NCBI RefSeq assembly: GCF_014698035.1
Contig: NZ_JACJSF010000026.1
Span: 1 to 64,000, forward strand
Source of the DNA: Desmonostoc muscorum FACHB-395
Lineage (GTDB): Bacteria; Cyanobacteriota; Cyanobacteriia; Cyanobacteriales; Nostocaceae
Length of the DNA stretch: 64,000 bases
Reading direction: 5' to 3'
In this document: piece after piece, positions 25,730 through 35,300 of the stretch
Position numbering within the stretch: position 1 is the first letter of the stretch
How the letters are laid out: every line of letters begins with the position of its first letter
Translations under genes and position numbers: made by a program
Notes under the pieces: generated by a model
Told to the model about the DNA's origin: nothing
Database searches by the model: none
The model's input: the letters and a program-made list of their open reading frames with translations, nothing else

Positions 25730-26914
25730 ATGGTACTTAGGGCAAAAAAGGGTAGTGTCTCCATTAATGCTAAGGCAGGTAAGCTCCGCATTGTCCTTCC
25801 GCGTAGCATTGGAGACGGACAACAACATTTTATATACACAGGTTTTGACGATACATCGCAAAACCGTAGAAAGGTTCAAATGGTGGCGCTTCAGATTGAA
25901 TCTGATGTAGAAGCCGAACGCTTAGACGGTAGTTTGGAAAAATATCGAACTGCGTTAGGAATTTTTAAAAATCAACAGCGTCTACAAATAATTCCAAAAG
26001 CACCCAACTTAAAACAATTGTGGGCTAAATATTGTGAATTTAAAGAACATCAAGTCTCAGCCACAAGTTATATACAAGACTTTTTAGGCAGATATGCGAG
26101 GGCAATAGAGAACTTACCCACAAAAGAGATTAGTGACGCGATCGCAATTAGAGATCATTTACTCCAAACTTATCCGCCATATACGTGTAAAAGGTTTCTG
26201 ACTCAGTTTAGTGCCTGCTGCAAATGGGCCGTAAAGTCAAAGCTGATTAACTCAAACCCATTTGAAGGTCTAGCTGGAGATGTCCGGGTCAAGCGTTGGG
26301 ACACCGACAAAATAGACCCCTTTACCCCAGCAGAGCGCGAAGCCATTATCCGCGCTTTTGAAACTCACGCGGTTTATAACGGGTATACAGATTTTGTAAG
26401 ATTTCTTTTCCTTACTGGTTGCAGGATCGGAGAGGCGATCGCGCTGCAATGGGGACATATAAACCATCAATGTACGGAAATATATTTCTCTGAGAGCCAC
26501 AACCGCTACGGAAGGACGGGTACTAAAACGGGCGTGAGTCGTAAATTTCCATGCAATGCTCGTCTACAGGATCTCTTGCTAAATATCAGACCTGACGATT
26601 ATCACAAGAAAATGCTTGTATTTTCATCTCCCACTGTGAAGAAGGAAATAAGTGTGAATAGTTTTACTGGTGTTATATGGCGTGGGGGGATGAATGGCAA
26701 TCGCTATTATCCAGGCATCGTTACCCAACTGGTTGAAGTTGGTGAAGTAAGTAGATACCGTCCTCCGTATTGCTGTAGGGCCAGTTTTATTACCGAATGT
26801 TTAGAGCGTGGTGTCCCAGTTACTCGCGTTGCTAAATGGTGCGGACATTCTCCAGAGATAATTTACAAGCACTACGCAGGGGTCTTGGGTGAAAACTCTG
26901 TGCCTGAATTCTAG
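25730..26914 (+). CDS. Tyrosine recombinase/integrase with XisA-like active site
   Basis: A 394-aa integrase that would insert and excise the element at tRNA-Ser. The ATG has GAGGTG about 8 nt upstream. An N-terminal arm-binding region and core-binding region (about 90-180) precede the catalytic domain. Catalytic residues visible are Arg232 (TGCRIGEAIALQW), a Lys near 271, Tyr347-x-x-Arg350 (PPYCCRASF) where most integrases have His-x-x-Arg, His373 (WCGHSPEI) and the nucleophile Tyr382 (YKHYAG). Replacement of that His by Tyr is also known from XisA and XisC, the heterocyst excision recombinases. It lies 104 bp from the left repeat, the normal place for an integrase. Confidence 0.92.
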   Translation: MVLRAKKGSVSINAKAGKLRIVLPRSIGDGQQHFIYTGFDDTSQNRRKVQMVALQIESDVEAERLDGSLEKYRTALGIFKNQQRLQIIPKAPNLKQLWAKYCEFKEHQVSATSYIQDFLGRYARAIENLPTKEISDAIAIRDHLLQTYPPYTCKRFLTQFSACCKWAVKSKLINSNPFEGLAGDVRVKRWDTDKIDPFTPAEREAIIRAFETHAVYNGYTDFVRFLFLTGCRIGEAIALQWGHINHQCTEIYFSESHNRYGRTGTKTGVSRKFPCNARLQDLLLNIRPDDYHKKMLVFSSPTVKKEISVNSFTGVIWRGGMNGNRYYPGIVTQLVEVGEVSRYRPPYCCRASFITECLERGVPVTRVAKWCGHSPEIIYKHYAGVLGENSVPEF

Positions 26915-27045
26915 AGGTTTATTTTCTTCCGTGCAGGGGTTCGCCAGAGTTTTTGTGTAAAAACACTCAATAATTACGCTAAAAACCCCTAGAAATAATA
27001 CTTACTACTAGGCTATACTTAACGTATAAAAGAACACACTTCTTT

Positions 27046-27279
27046 ATGACAGCCGCAAAAGATTTTACCTTTATCGCCGTGAGAGTGACAACAGAAGAAC
27101 GCGATCTCATCCGAGAGGTGTCCACTCAAACACAAACCACAATTTCAGACATTATGCGTGCAGGTTTCGGTTTGCCACCAAAGGAAAAAACCGGACATAG
27201 CTCAGTGGTTAGTAAAGAATCACGCCGCGCCGCGAAAGTTGCCAAATCTTCACAAGTTTCAAAGTCTTCACAAGCTTGA
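27046..27279 (+). CDS. Small DNA-binding-like protein (ribbon-helix-helix type?)
   Basis: A 77-aa protein whose first half (FTFIAVRVTTEERDLIREVSTQTQTTISDIMRAGFGL) has the strand-helix-helix layout of Arc/MetJ-type regulators. The tail is basic and Ser/Lys-rich with a repeated SSQVSKSSQ pattern. It sits between the integrase and the replicase, where recombination directionality factors or copy-number regulators are often found. Function inferred from size, position and fold pattern. Confidence 0.5.
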   Translation: MTAAKDFTFIAVRVTTEERDLIREVSTQTQTTISDIMRAGFGLPPKEKTGHSSVVSKESRRAAKVAKSSQVSKSSQA

Positions 27280-27288
27280 CAAATTAAA

Positions 27289-27336
27289 AAGCCCCTTTCT
27301 GGAGTCGTTATCAGAAAGAAGCTTTTAATTTTTTCT
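27289..27336 (+). terminator. Terminator after the small regulator
   Basis: AAGCCCCTTTCTG pairs with CAGAAAGAAGCTT around GAGTCGTTAT and is followed by TTTAATTTTTT. It separates the regulator from the replicase gene. Confidence 0.6.
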
Positions 27337-27400
27337 TATTCACCCTTGCCCAAAGTTTCGCGGCTGTAAGCAAGGATTCACTAAATTTACGAGGTCAACT

Positions 27401-30400
27401 ATGCACGATTTACGTAGTCAACTTAACACCAATCTTAAAACAGAACAAAAACGCAGTCAAGACAATTTAGAAACTTTCTTACATTCTAGCATAGAAAACA
27501 GCCAGAAGCTAGACGGGACAGGGGTTAGTCAGAGAATTATCGACAGGGCAGAGCAGATAATCTACTCGCCTGATCCAGAGAAGAATTTAGTTATCCATGA
27601 ATTGTTAGAGCTTGGTGTTTCACCAATGCCGGTAGCGCCGAAGCAAGACCCGCGTAGGACTGGGTACGGCTATAAATTCTCTAAAGACAATGAGAACCCT
27701 GATCCAGCGAAGAGAAAGTACGATCGATGTGAGTTAGAAGGCGACTGTACAACACCTGTTACCTTGTTCGGTGGTAAGAATCCATCCTTCTTAGAAAAAG
27801 ATAGAAAACCCAGGTTCGTCAAACACCGTAGTTATCAAGACGCTTTACCAACTAGCGAGGAATTGGCGCAATGGTTCGTTAATCCTGACACTGGTGTAGG
27901 GGCGATGTGCGGGATGTCTGATATCTACTGGATAGATATAGACAAAAAGACCTTTGACAGTGCCGAAGATTGCGACACCGCAGCTACAGCGATTATCAAC
28001 AAGCTAGGACAATGTACCTGGATAGAGCGTACTGGTTCAGGCGGTTGGCGCGTAGCGGTTCGCTTAGATGATAAGCCAGGTTACACCAATTTTGCGTTAG
28101 AAGAAAATGGTAAGCATCGGGGTGAAGTTCTTGGGCACGGTCGTTACACGGTTCTAGCTCCAACAATTCACCCGAACGGGAACCCTTACGAACGCATCGG
28201 CTTTGGTGAAATTCCTTATATTGATTCACTGGAAGAACTAGGAATTTACCCATCGGTAGATGAGGGTAAAAAGTCTACAACTACGGCTACAGACAAGGAA
28301 CACAAACAAATTGAGCGCAAGGAATACAAGCCTGGTTCGTTCAGCATTGACCCGAACGCTAAACCCTTGCATTGGTATTTAGCTAAAGAAGCTAAGAGCC
28401 TCTATAAAGAGGGTGTAGGGGATGGTGGACGCAACAATGCGGTTTTTAAACTGGCTGCACAGCTACTCGGTGCGAAGAATGATTTAGATCGCTTGGGCAT
28501 TCCGTTTACTGGCGATCCATACGAGATGGCACTAGAGTTCGGCTCTCGCTGTAATCCACCAATGGATGACTATGAGATAGATACCTGTTTTAACTCAGCA
28601 GATAGCCGTGATTGTGTTGGTGCGCTGCCAGACGAAATTTTAGTTGCGATCGCTGGTGGGGGTTCTAAAACTAAAGCCGAAACTAAGTCTAAACCTACGC
28701 CAGAAGAAGACGCGCTACAGCTTGAGCTAGAGCGCCAACTTTATCACGATCTCTCTAAAATCGACTTCAAGAAGTGTGAGGAGTTAGGGATTAAGGTAAC
28801 TTTCATTGAGAAGTCACACACAGAGTTTTCACCCAGTGACTTGAATATTGAGAAAAACAAGATATCGATTATTTCTTCTGGTATGGGCACAGGCAAGAGT
28901 GTTAATACAGGGAAGGGGGTTATTGATTACTCCTGCCTTTATTCTTGGTACAGTCGCCGTGTCTTGGCTCAGTCGGCAGCTAAAACACTGGATCTAACCT
29001 ACATAGATGACCTTAATAAAGATACGAAAAATAGAAACCGTTTGAGTTTTTGTTCCCAGCGTTCTTACCAACAGAGCCTTACGCCGATGCGGTCGGATGG
29101 TGCGCTAGTTATCGATGAGTGTGACGATGTATTTGATTACAACTTTGAGGAATTATGCAACCGCGATAATATCAGACCGATGATACTAAAATCTCTAGAA
29201 GCTCAGTTGGAGGCGGCATTACACAACGGCACTGCGGTATTTATGAGCGCCGATGTTAGCCAGAAAGAAATTGACTACATTCTTGCGATCGCACCAAAGG
29301 GAACGCCGATCGAATTAGTCGTGAACACATACCAGATGCCGAAGGGGAAGTGCTATTTCTCTACCGATGCCAGTCCAGAAGGTCTAGTAGAGAAGATAGC
29401 CGAACTAGTAAGGGCTGGAGAAGCAGTATATTTATTAGACGATTTCAAGAACGGCTACAAGGGATGCAAAACTCTTTCTGAGTACATTCGGCAACAAATG
29501 CCAGGGCTGTCAGACAGTGCGTTTCGTACTATCCACGGTGATAACTCTGGAAGCCATGAGAACCGAGACTATATCGATGACATCAACGAGTCCTCACTAA
29601 ATACGACATTGATGTGCGTCTCGCCTTCTGTTGTTCAGGGTGTATCGCTAGAAAATGGGCGTTTTAAACACGTTTTTGCAATCATCAATGGCATACTGAC
29701 TGACAAAAAAGTTACCCAGGGGATTAGCAGAGTGCGCGGTGTAGAGAATACTTACATCTGGGTGGCAGAGAAGGGTGTTAATAAAAGAGACGGCGACGGT
29801 ATAACGGCTGGAGACATTAACAACCACTACCAACGCAATTACAACGCCAGGAATATTTATCTTCACTCCTACGGCATCACTTACAACGTAATCAAGGATG
29901 AATGGAACTCACCGCATTGGGAATTACGTTGTAAAAATGTTGCATACAACAATTTAGTGATGCGTCGTTTACGCTACTGGGTGCAAGCAAGACTCGAAGG
30001 CTTAGGTTATGAGTTAATTCCTACCGAGTTTGGTAACAACAAAGATTTGGATCTACAACTCAAGGATTTATGGAAGGGAATTGGCGTTATCGAAGCTAAA
30101 AGGATTGGTGACGCTAACGTTTTAGATAAGGCGGATAAGGATAAGTTAGTTGCTAAAATTAAGCGCGGTGAATCGTTATCGCCAAAAGAAAGGGACGACA
30201 TGGCTAAGACTCACATTCACGAAATGTTTGGAGAGGAGCTAGTCAAGAAAACTTATGTAGAGGCATCGTTGAACGCCAAGACGGTTAGTTTAACTGGATA
30301 TGCGGCTGTAGCTTACAAAAACAGAGATCGCAAGTTTGAGCGCAATCTGATGCGTAATTATCGACTATTTCATGGTGGTGCTGAGGAAGCGGCCCAGCGT

Positions 30401-31189
30401 GACATAGCCAAGGAAAAAGCGCAAGAAAAGGTAGGTGAAAAATTCGTAGGAGATATCAAGTGGAGTTTACGCGAATTTAAGATGTGGGAACTCTTTGATA
30501 TCAAGAAGTACTTCGAGCCGATGAAAAAATATACACCTCTTGATTTTTATACAACCTTCACTCAAATGCAAGAATTAGCGCCACATATTAAGGATGCGGG
30601 GTGGGTGGATATATCCGAAAAGAATTGCGGAACAGTATTCGGTGAACTCTTACATGATTTCGGGTATGAGACAGAAGCAAGACAGATCACTGCATCTGAT
30701 GGAAAACGAGTTAGAGAACGTTGGATTACACAAGAATCGTTTGATTATGTGGCAGAGTTTTGCAAATACCAATTAGCCAAAAACAATATGGACAACCGAA
30801 AAGATGAAACACCAAAAACTGCTGCACACCCCCCCCATACTTTATTAATAAACCTTGTTTTTGATAGGGGGGGTGTGCAGGGCACTCAAAACATTACACA
30901 ACAAGACTTACAACCACTTTGTGAGGCATCAAAACTAGATAACTCAACAGTCTGTAAACTGGGGGGTGTGCAGGATGTAAAAAAGGGGGTGTGCAGCAGT
31001 GATATAGATAGTAATTTATGTCAACAAGAAACCGTAAATCTAAGCCCAACAGATAAGATGATGGCTAGAATTTCTACCGAAACTCAAACAACCGACACCG
31101 AACTCCAAAAGCGTTTTTTAGCGAGAGTTGCGGCAATTAAAGCCAAACCACAGCCGCAGTACAACCCAGACATGGCAATAGCCTTCTAA
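27401..31189 (+). CDS. Primase/helicase replication protein (CyRepA-like)
   Basis: A 1262-aa replication protein. Residues about 65-285 look like a primase-polymerase domain (VAPKQDPRRTGYGYKF, GAMCGMSDIYWIDIDKK, WIERTGSGGWRVAVR, HRGEVLGHGRYTVLAPT). A primase C-terminal helical part follows (about 325-405). The helicase has Walker A SSGMGTGKSVNTGKG (about 491), Walker B GALVIDECDDVFDY (about 566), and a motif V/VI region VSPSVVQGVSLENG ... VTQGISRVRG (about 740-780). This order recalls cyanobacterial plasmid replicases (CyRepA type) and origin-binding helicases. The gene's 3' end carries G-rich repeats and iterons follow it, so the origin is probably here. It suggests that the excised element replicates by itself. 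Family name inferred. Confidence 0.78.
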   Translation: MHDLRSQLNTNLKTEQKRSQDNLETFLHSSIENSQKLDGTGVSQRIIDRAEQIIYSPDPEKNLVIHELLELGVSPMPVAPKQDPRRTGYGYKFSKDNENPDPAKRKYDRCELEGDCTTPVTLFGGKNPSFLEKDRKPRFVKHRSYQDALPTSEELAQWFVNPDTGVGAMCGMSDIYWIDIDKKTFDSAEDCDTAATAIINKLGQCTWIERTGSGGWRVAVRLDDKPGYTNFALEENGKHRGEVLGHGRYTVLAPTIHPNGNPYERIGFGEIPYIDSLEELGIYPSVDEGKKSTTTATDKEHKQIERKEYKPGSFSIDPNAKPLHWYLAKEAKSLYKEGVGDGGRNNAVFKLAAQLLGAKNDLDRLGIPFTGDPYEMALEFGSRCNPPMDDYEIDTCFNSADSRDCVGALPDEILVAIAGGGSKTKAETKSKPTPEEDALQLELERQLYHDLSKIDFKKCEELGIKVTFIEKSHTEFSPSDLNIEKNKISIISSGMGTGKSVNTGKGVIDYSCLYSWYSRRVLAQSAAKTLDLTYIDDLNKDTKNRNRLSFCSQRSYQQSLTPMRSDGALVIDECDDVFDYNFEELCNRDNIRPMILKSLEAQLEAALHNGTAVFMSADVSQKEIDYILAIAPKGTPIELVVNTYQMPKGKCYFSTDASPEGLVEKIAELVRAGEAVYLLDDFKNGYKGCKTLSEYIRQQMPGLSDSAFRTIHGDNSGSHENRDYIDDINESSLNTTLMCVSPSVVQGVSLENGRFKHVFAIINGILTDKKVTQGISRVRGVENTYIWVAEKGVNKRDGDGITAGDINNHYQRNYNARNIYLHSYGITYNVIKDEWNSPHWELRCKNVAYNNLVMRRLRYWVQARLEGLGYELIPTEFGNNKDLDLQLKDLWKGIGVIEAKRIGDANVLDKADKDKLVAKIKRGESLSPKERDDMAKTHIHEMFGEELVKKTYVEASLNAKTVSLTGYAAVAYKNRDRKFERNLMRNYRLFHGGAEEAAQRDIAKEKAQEKVGEKFVGDIKWSLREFKMWELFDIKKYFEPMKKYTPLDFYTTFTQMQELAPHIKDAGWVDISEKNCGTVFGELLHDFGYETEARQITASDGKRVRERWITQESFDYVAEFCKYQLAKNNMDNRKDETPKTAAHPPHTLLINLVFDRGGVQGTQNITQQDLQPLCEASKLDNSTVCKLGGVQDVKKGVCSSDIDSNLCQQETVNLSPTDKMMARISTETQTTDTELQKRFLARVAAIKAKPQPQYNPDMAIAF
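30822..30996. repeat. G-rich repeats (GGGGGTGTGCAG) inside the replicase 3' end
   Basis: Three direct copies of G(5-7)TGTGCAG at 30867-30880, 30961-30973 and 30985-30996, plus one inverted copy CTGCACAC(C)n at 30822-30836. The first two form a stem of 15 bp. They are translated as RGGVQ, LGGVQ, KGVCS. Placement in the replicase gene suggests origin repeats bound by the replicase, or a cis site for transfer. Confidence 0.65.
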
Positions 31190-31370
31190 CTCCGCTTATT
31201 TTGAGCCTTAGCCCACATCTGAGGCTCAAACCATATAATCCTACAGCTAGGGCTATAACCCGCCTTCCTGCCTATTTCAGAGGCTCTAGCTTATGTTATG
31301 CTGGTATCATCCGGCACTAAGCTTGGTGTCTTAAATTTTTATACTTAATAAATTCCTTTACGTCTTCGTT

Positions 31371-31404
31371 AGCCCGTTACCCAATCCAGTAGCGGGTTAT
31401 TTTT
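31371..31404 (+). terminator. Rho-independent terminator downstream of the replicase
   Basis: AGCCCGTTAC pairs with GTAGCGGGTT (two G-U pairs) around CCAATCCA, followed by ATTTTT. Confidence 0.65.
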
Positions 31405-31440
31405 AGTGATTATTCTACCGATGGAAGAAAATAAATCTTA

Positions 31441-31588
31441 TTCCTTAGCTCTTAGCTTAAATTCCTTAGCTCTTAGCTTAAATTCCTTAGCTCTTATCAA
31501 AAAAACTTGATAAGACAAATTCCTTAGCTTAAATTCCTTAGCTTAATTCCTTAGCTTAATTCCTTAGTTTAAATTCCTTAGCTCTAAG
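31441..31588. repeat. Iteron array, eight TTCCTTAG units with a central hairpin
   Basis: Copies start at 31441, 31462, 31483 (21-bp spacing, unit TTCCTTAGCTCTTAGCTTAAA) and 31520, 31534, 31547, 31560, 31574 (13-14-bp spacing, unit TTCCTTAGCTTAA). Between the two groups lies an 8-bp inverted repeat, CTTATCAA/TTGATAAG (31493-31514). Regular direct repeats beside a replicase gene are typical of iteron-controlled plasmid origins. Confidence 0.8.
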
Positions 31589-31741
31589 AGAAGTGATTTA
31601 AAACTATCTGCTTTTGCATAAAGTTATTTCTATATTTTCACTGAGTTGGTATCAACAATAACGCGGCTAGTAGCGGTTTTTATGCAACATCAGTACAATA
31701 GGAGTATAGGCGTAAATTCTAATACTAACGGGTAGGTAAAA

Positions 31742-32272
31742 ATGGTAAGCAATCTTAGTCGTTCACCTTGGTTTTTCGATTCTGAACTTGACACCAGCCA
31801 AAGCTATGAGACTTTCTGTTGTTTCCGTGATATGGGAGCCAGCCGATCTCTATCCAAAGTAGCTAAGGACACAAATAAAAATCTAAGCCTAGTTCAAAGG
31901 TGGTCGAGCAAAGGCAATTGGAAAGAGCGGGCCCTTGCCTTTGATGTCTACGTGGATGAGACGATGGTTGATATGAGACTAAAACAAGATGTTAAAGAAC
32001 ACGTTAATAAGATAAACCGATACAGAGAAACTCACGAAAGTCTTGGTTGGCAGAGCTTGGATGTTGCTCAGAGTTGTTTAGAGATTGCAAGAAATGCACT
32101 TTCTAAGTGGATCGATAATCCTCATTTAGATTTCAAACCAATGGATGTAAAGCTGATTGCATCAACTGGGGTTTCAGCCGCAGAAATTGGTAGTACTCTA
32201 TTGTCTAATAGCTTGGCCGTTGGCAGACTTTTAGAAACACTGCCGATCGATGCTGAAAGCGAAGAAGTTTGA
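31742..32272 (+). CDS. Phage small-terminase-like DNA-binding protein
   Basis: A 176-aa protein. The N-terminal part has a helix-turn-helix (SRSLSKVAKDTNKNLSLVQRWSSKGNWKERALAFDVYVDE). The words 'W..KGNWKERA.AFD.Y' are typical of many phage small terminase subunits or terminase-associated regulators, which recognise the packaging site. The rest is helical (about 90-176). It precedes the tape-measure gene by 48 bp, so the two are probably co-transcribed. No large terminase is present. In satellites such as SaPIs, a lone small terminase redirects a helper phage's packaging. The identification rests on a short pattern and could be another HTH protein. Confidence 0.45.
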   Translation: MVSNLSRSPWFFDSELDTSQSYETFCCFRDMGASRSLSKVAKDTNKNLSLVQRWSSKGNWKERALAFDVYVDETMVDMRLKQDVKEHVNKINRYRETHESLGWQSLDVAQSCLEIARNALSKWIDNPHLDFKPMDVKLIASTGVSAAEIGSTLLSNSLAVGRLLETLPIDAESEEV

Positions 32273-32320
32273 ATAAATTGAATAGTTAGCAACACTAATA
32301 ATATTAGAAAAGTTATTGTT

Positions 32321-35300
32321 ATGGCATTAGATTTGGGTCAGTTAGTAATTGAATTAGTTGGAGACTACTCCCAGCTTAAAAGAGACATAGAAGAAGCCAA
32401 GAGGTATGCTTTAAAACAAGCTATTGAGCTTGAGAAAAGCTTTAAAATCTCACCAACTTTCGATGCAAAATCTTTACTTGCTAGTGCAGAAATAAGTGGA
32501 TTAAACACGGGCAAGGCACTAGGCAGAGGTATAGAGAAGAGCCTTAACTCTTACAAATTCTCTAACACTTCTTTCAAAGTCGCAGGCGAGGCGATCGCTC
32601 AAGGTTTAGTCAGTGGCATGAAGGCAGGCGATAGCCAAGTTAAAGCCAGTGCATCGAGGATGGCTGGTTTAGTCATAGATGAGACTAAAACAAAACTCAA
32701 GATTCATAGCCCGTCTAAAGTCTTTCAGGAAATTGGTAGTGAAATTGTAGCTGGTCTAGCGGCAGGCATCGGCGCAGGTGGCGCTCTCTCAATCTCAGGT
32801 TTAATCCAGGGCATTATCAACGATGCAAAATCGGTCATAGCCTTTGCTGGCGATTCAATCAATAAGTACAGCGATTTTAAAGCAACAGAAGCACAATTAA
32901 CTTCTCTCACTGGTTCTACTACCAAGGCAACGGAAACGTTAAAGTTTTTGAGAGCGGAGGCAGATAAACTAGCTTTACCATTCCTCGATTCGACTAAAGC
33001 TTACGCCAGCCTGGTTGCCGCAACGAATGATACAAAACTCGCTCCGGTTACTAAAGACATTTTCAGTGGTTTTAGTGCTGGAGCGAGAGCCGCGCAGCTT
33101 AGTACCGCAGACTTTAACGGCGCTTTCCTTGGTTTAGTACAGTCGATAACGAAGGGCAAGCAGACAACCCAAGATTTTCGCCAAATCAGCGATCGCATTC
33201 CGCAAGCCATGTCTGTTGCAGCAAAGTCTATCGGAGTCACGAACCAAGAATTTAAAAAGTTACTTGAGAGCGGCGACCTAACCTCGACCGTGTTTATCCC
33301 TGCCTTTACAAAAGCCCTGGGCGAAGCGAGTAAAACTACTCTCGCAACAGCAACAGACACCTCTACAGCTAGCCTCACGCGCTTAAACAACAGACTTGAT
33401 GAGGTAAAGGTTAGCCTTGGAAAGGCATTAGAACCGGGATTATTGTCCGGTTTGGGATTTATAGAACAAGCACTCAACGAAATTGGTAAAGCTGGGCTTT
33501 TTGATGATCTCAATGCTGGAGCAAAAGAGTTTGCAGCCTATCTAAAAACCAACCCACAGCTAGCCCGTGAGCTTGCTCAAGAGTTTAGATCCACCGTTCA
33601 GGCTGCACTCAAAAATGTAGTTGGTGCAGCTAGAGATTTAGGCGATTACTTGCAGAAAAATCCCGATGCTATCCATAGGTCAGTAGAAGCTGTGGGCGGC
33701 TTTATCAATAGCTTAAAAGATGCGGTAAACGTAGCTTCAGAACTGATCAAACCATTTGCGGATATAGCTAACTTTGCGCTCCAGACCGAGCAGAGGCTTA
33801 GTAATGCTGTTAAGTCTGTAGCTAAAAACTCAAACTCAAGCCCAGCCAAGGATATCGAAGATGTTTCACCGTTTTTACGCCCAGTAGTTAAGTTCTCTCA
33901 ATTGTTCGGACTAAACAAAGAAATTGGCGATCGCGCATTTGATTACAGTAAGAATCCGGTTGTCGATCCGCGACTGAAAATCATTGATTCTAACGATTTA
34001 AAACCAATCCACAGCTACGCAGACGTTACAAGGCATCATGTTAACCGTGGGATGGAGTCAGATCGAGATTACGATACGGTCGCAACCAGGCTAGAAGAAG
34101 TTCGCCGCACAGCATACGGGAACCTCGTTAAAAAAGACTTTATTCTACAGAATGCGGCAGGCTCTCAAGCTGTGGGTGTACCCTCGCCTGTTTCTGGCTA
34201 TGTCCGTAACTCGGCAGATTATGGGAAATCTGGAATTTATAGTCAGAAGCAAGGGGGTGTACTGCTTGGGCAAGTATTGCACCTCGATCCAAGTTCGTTT
34301 CGTTTTAAAGATGGAGAGTTAGCTGAGTATGGAGAACCACTAGGCACACAGGCGGGGACTGGGGCAGGCGGAAAGAGAAACGCTTATGGTGTTCACAGTC
34401 ATGTAGAAGTTGCTGTTTCGCAATTCAAGAAGTACATCCAAGACATCCAGGATGGGGTTTTTGATGGGATAGTGACTGATGCAAAGACGGCATCAGAAAG
34501 TGTTAAAAAAATGCCGATGCAGCATACTGGTAAGTCTTTAGCGCAAAGACTTAGTTTGAGCGCTAGCGATGGATGGATGAAGACGATAGCTTCTACTTAC
34601 GGCGCTGGCGATGGCTTTGACGGACAACCCACAGCTTCAGGCAGGAAATTTAATCAGAACGAACTCACTGCCGCTATCAACGAGAACCTTAAGCGTAATT
34701 TGGGCGTTAAGTGGGGAGATAAGGTAGAAGCAATCAACCCAGCTAACGGCAAGGCTGTTACCGTGACGATTACAGACCACGGGCCATACGAACGTGGGGC
34801 TAATGGAAAGTATGTACCACATTCAACTCGCGGTTTAGACTTAAGCACGGCGGCTGCAAAACAAATCGGTATTAGCTTAGGTGAGGTGGCGTTTAGAGTT
34901 CTGGGCAAAGGCACTAACCAAGCTCAAGCTATTGCCAAAGCCCAAGCCCAAGCCACTACAGCTACGACTTCTACAACTGGGCAACAACCGCCAGAGATAC
35001 GGGCAATACTCGAAGGGGAGAAGCTCAAGGATGCTCAAGCCCGACGGGTAAAGCTTAGAGAGGCAGCCGCCCAGACTCAAAACTCTATGCGATCGCTGCA
35101 AGACCTGGACTACAGCACAATCAAGAGTCCATCGCTACTAGACAGACAGGCGGAGGAAGCGAGAAAGCAGCAACAACGTTTTGACGAGGAAATCAAAGCC
35201 GCCTCGCAACGCCGAGAAGATGCACAATCTAGAATTGGGATTAATTCAGCCCGTTTAAGCAGTGGATCTGTCCCCGACGCGGAAGCTAAAGACCTTCAGT

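Larger units (their letters stand above)
31190..31741. other. Gene-free region after the replicase: terminator and candidate origin
   Basis: It holds a terminator (31371-31404), an array of eight TTCCTTAG repeats (31441-31588) with an embedded hairpin (31493-31514), and then AT-rich sequence leading to the next gene. No protein frame is convincing. Confidence 0.6.

Noticed and set aside
33001..33513. 170-codon leftward frame inside the tape-measure gene
   Set aside because: Antisense shadow of well-supported tape-measure coding sequence; Ser/Leu/Ala-rich without domain pattern.
34013..34030. Match of the mini-array spacer to the tape-measure gene
   Set aside because: Only about 8-10 bases in a row (GCAGACGT) agree, as expected by chance.
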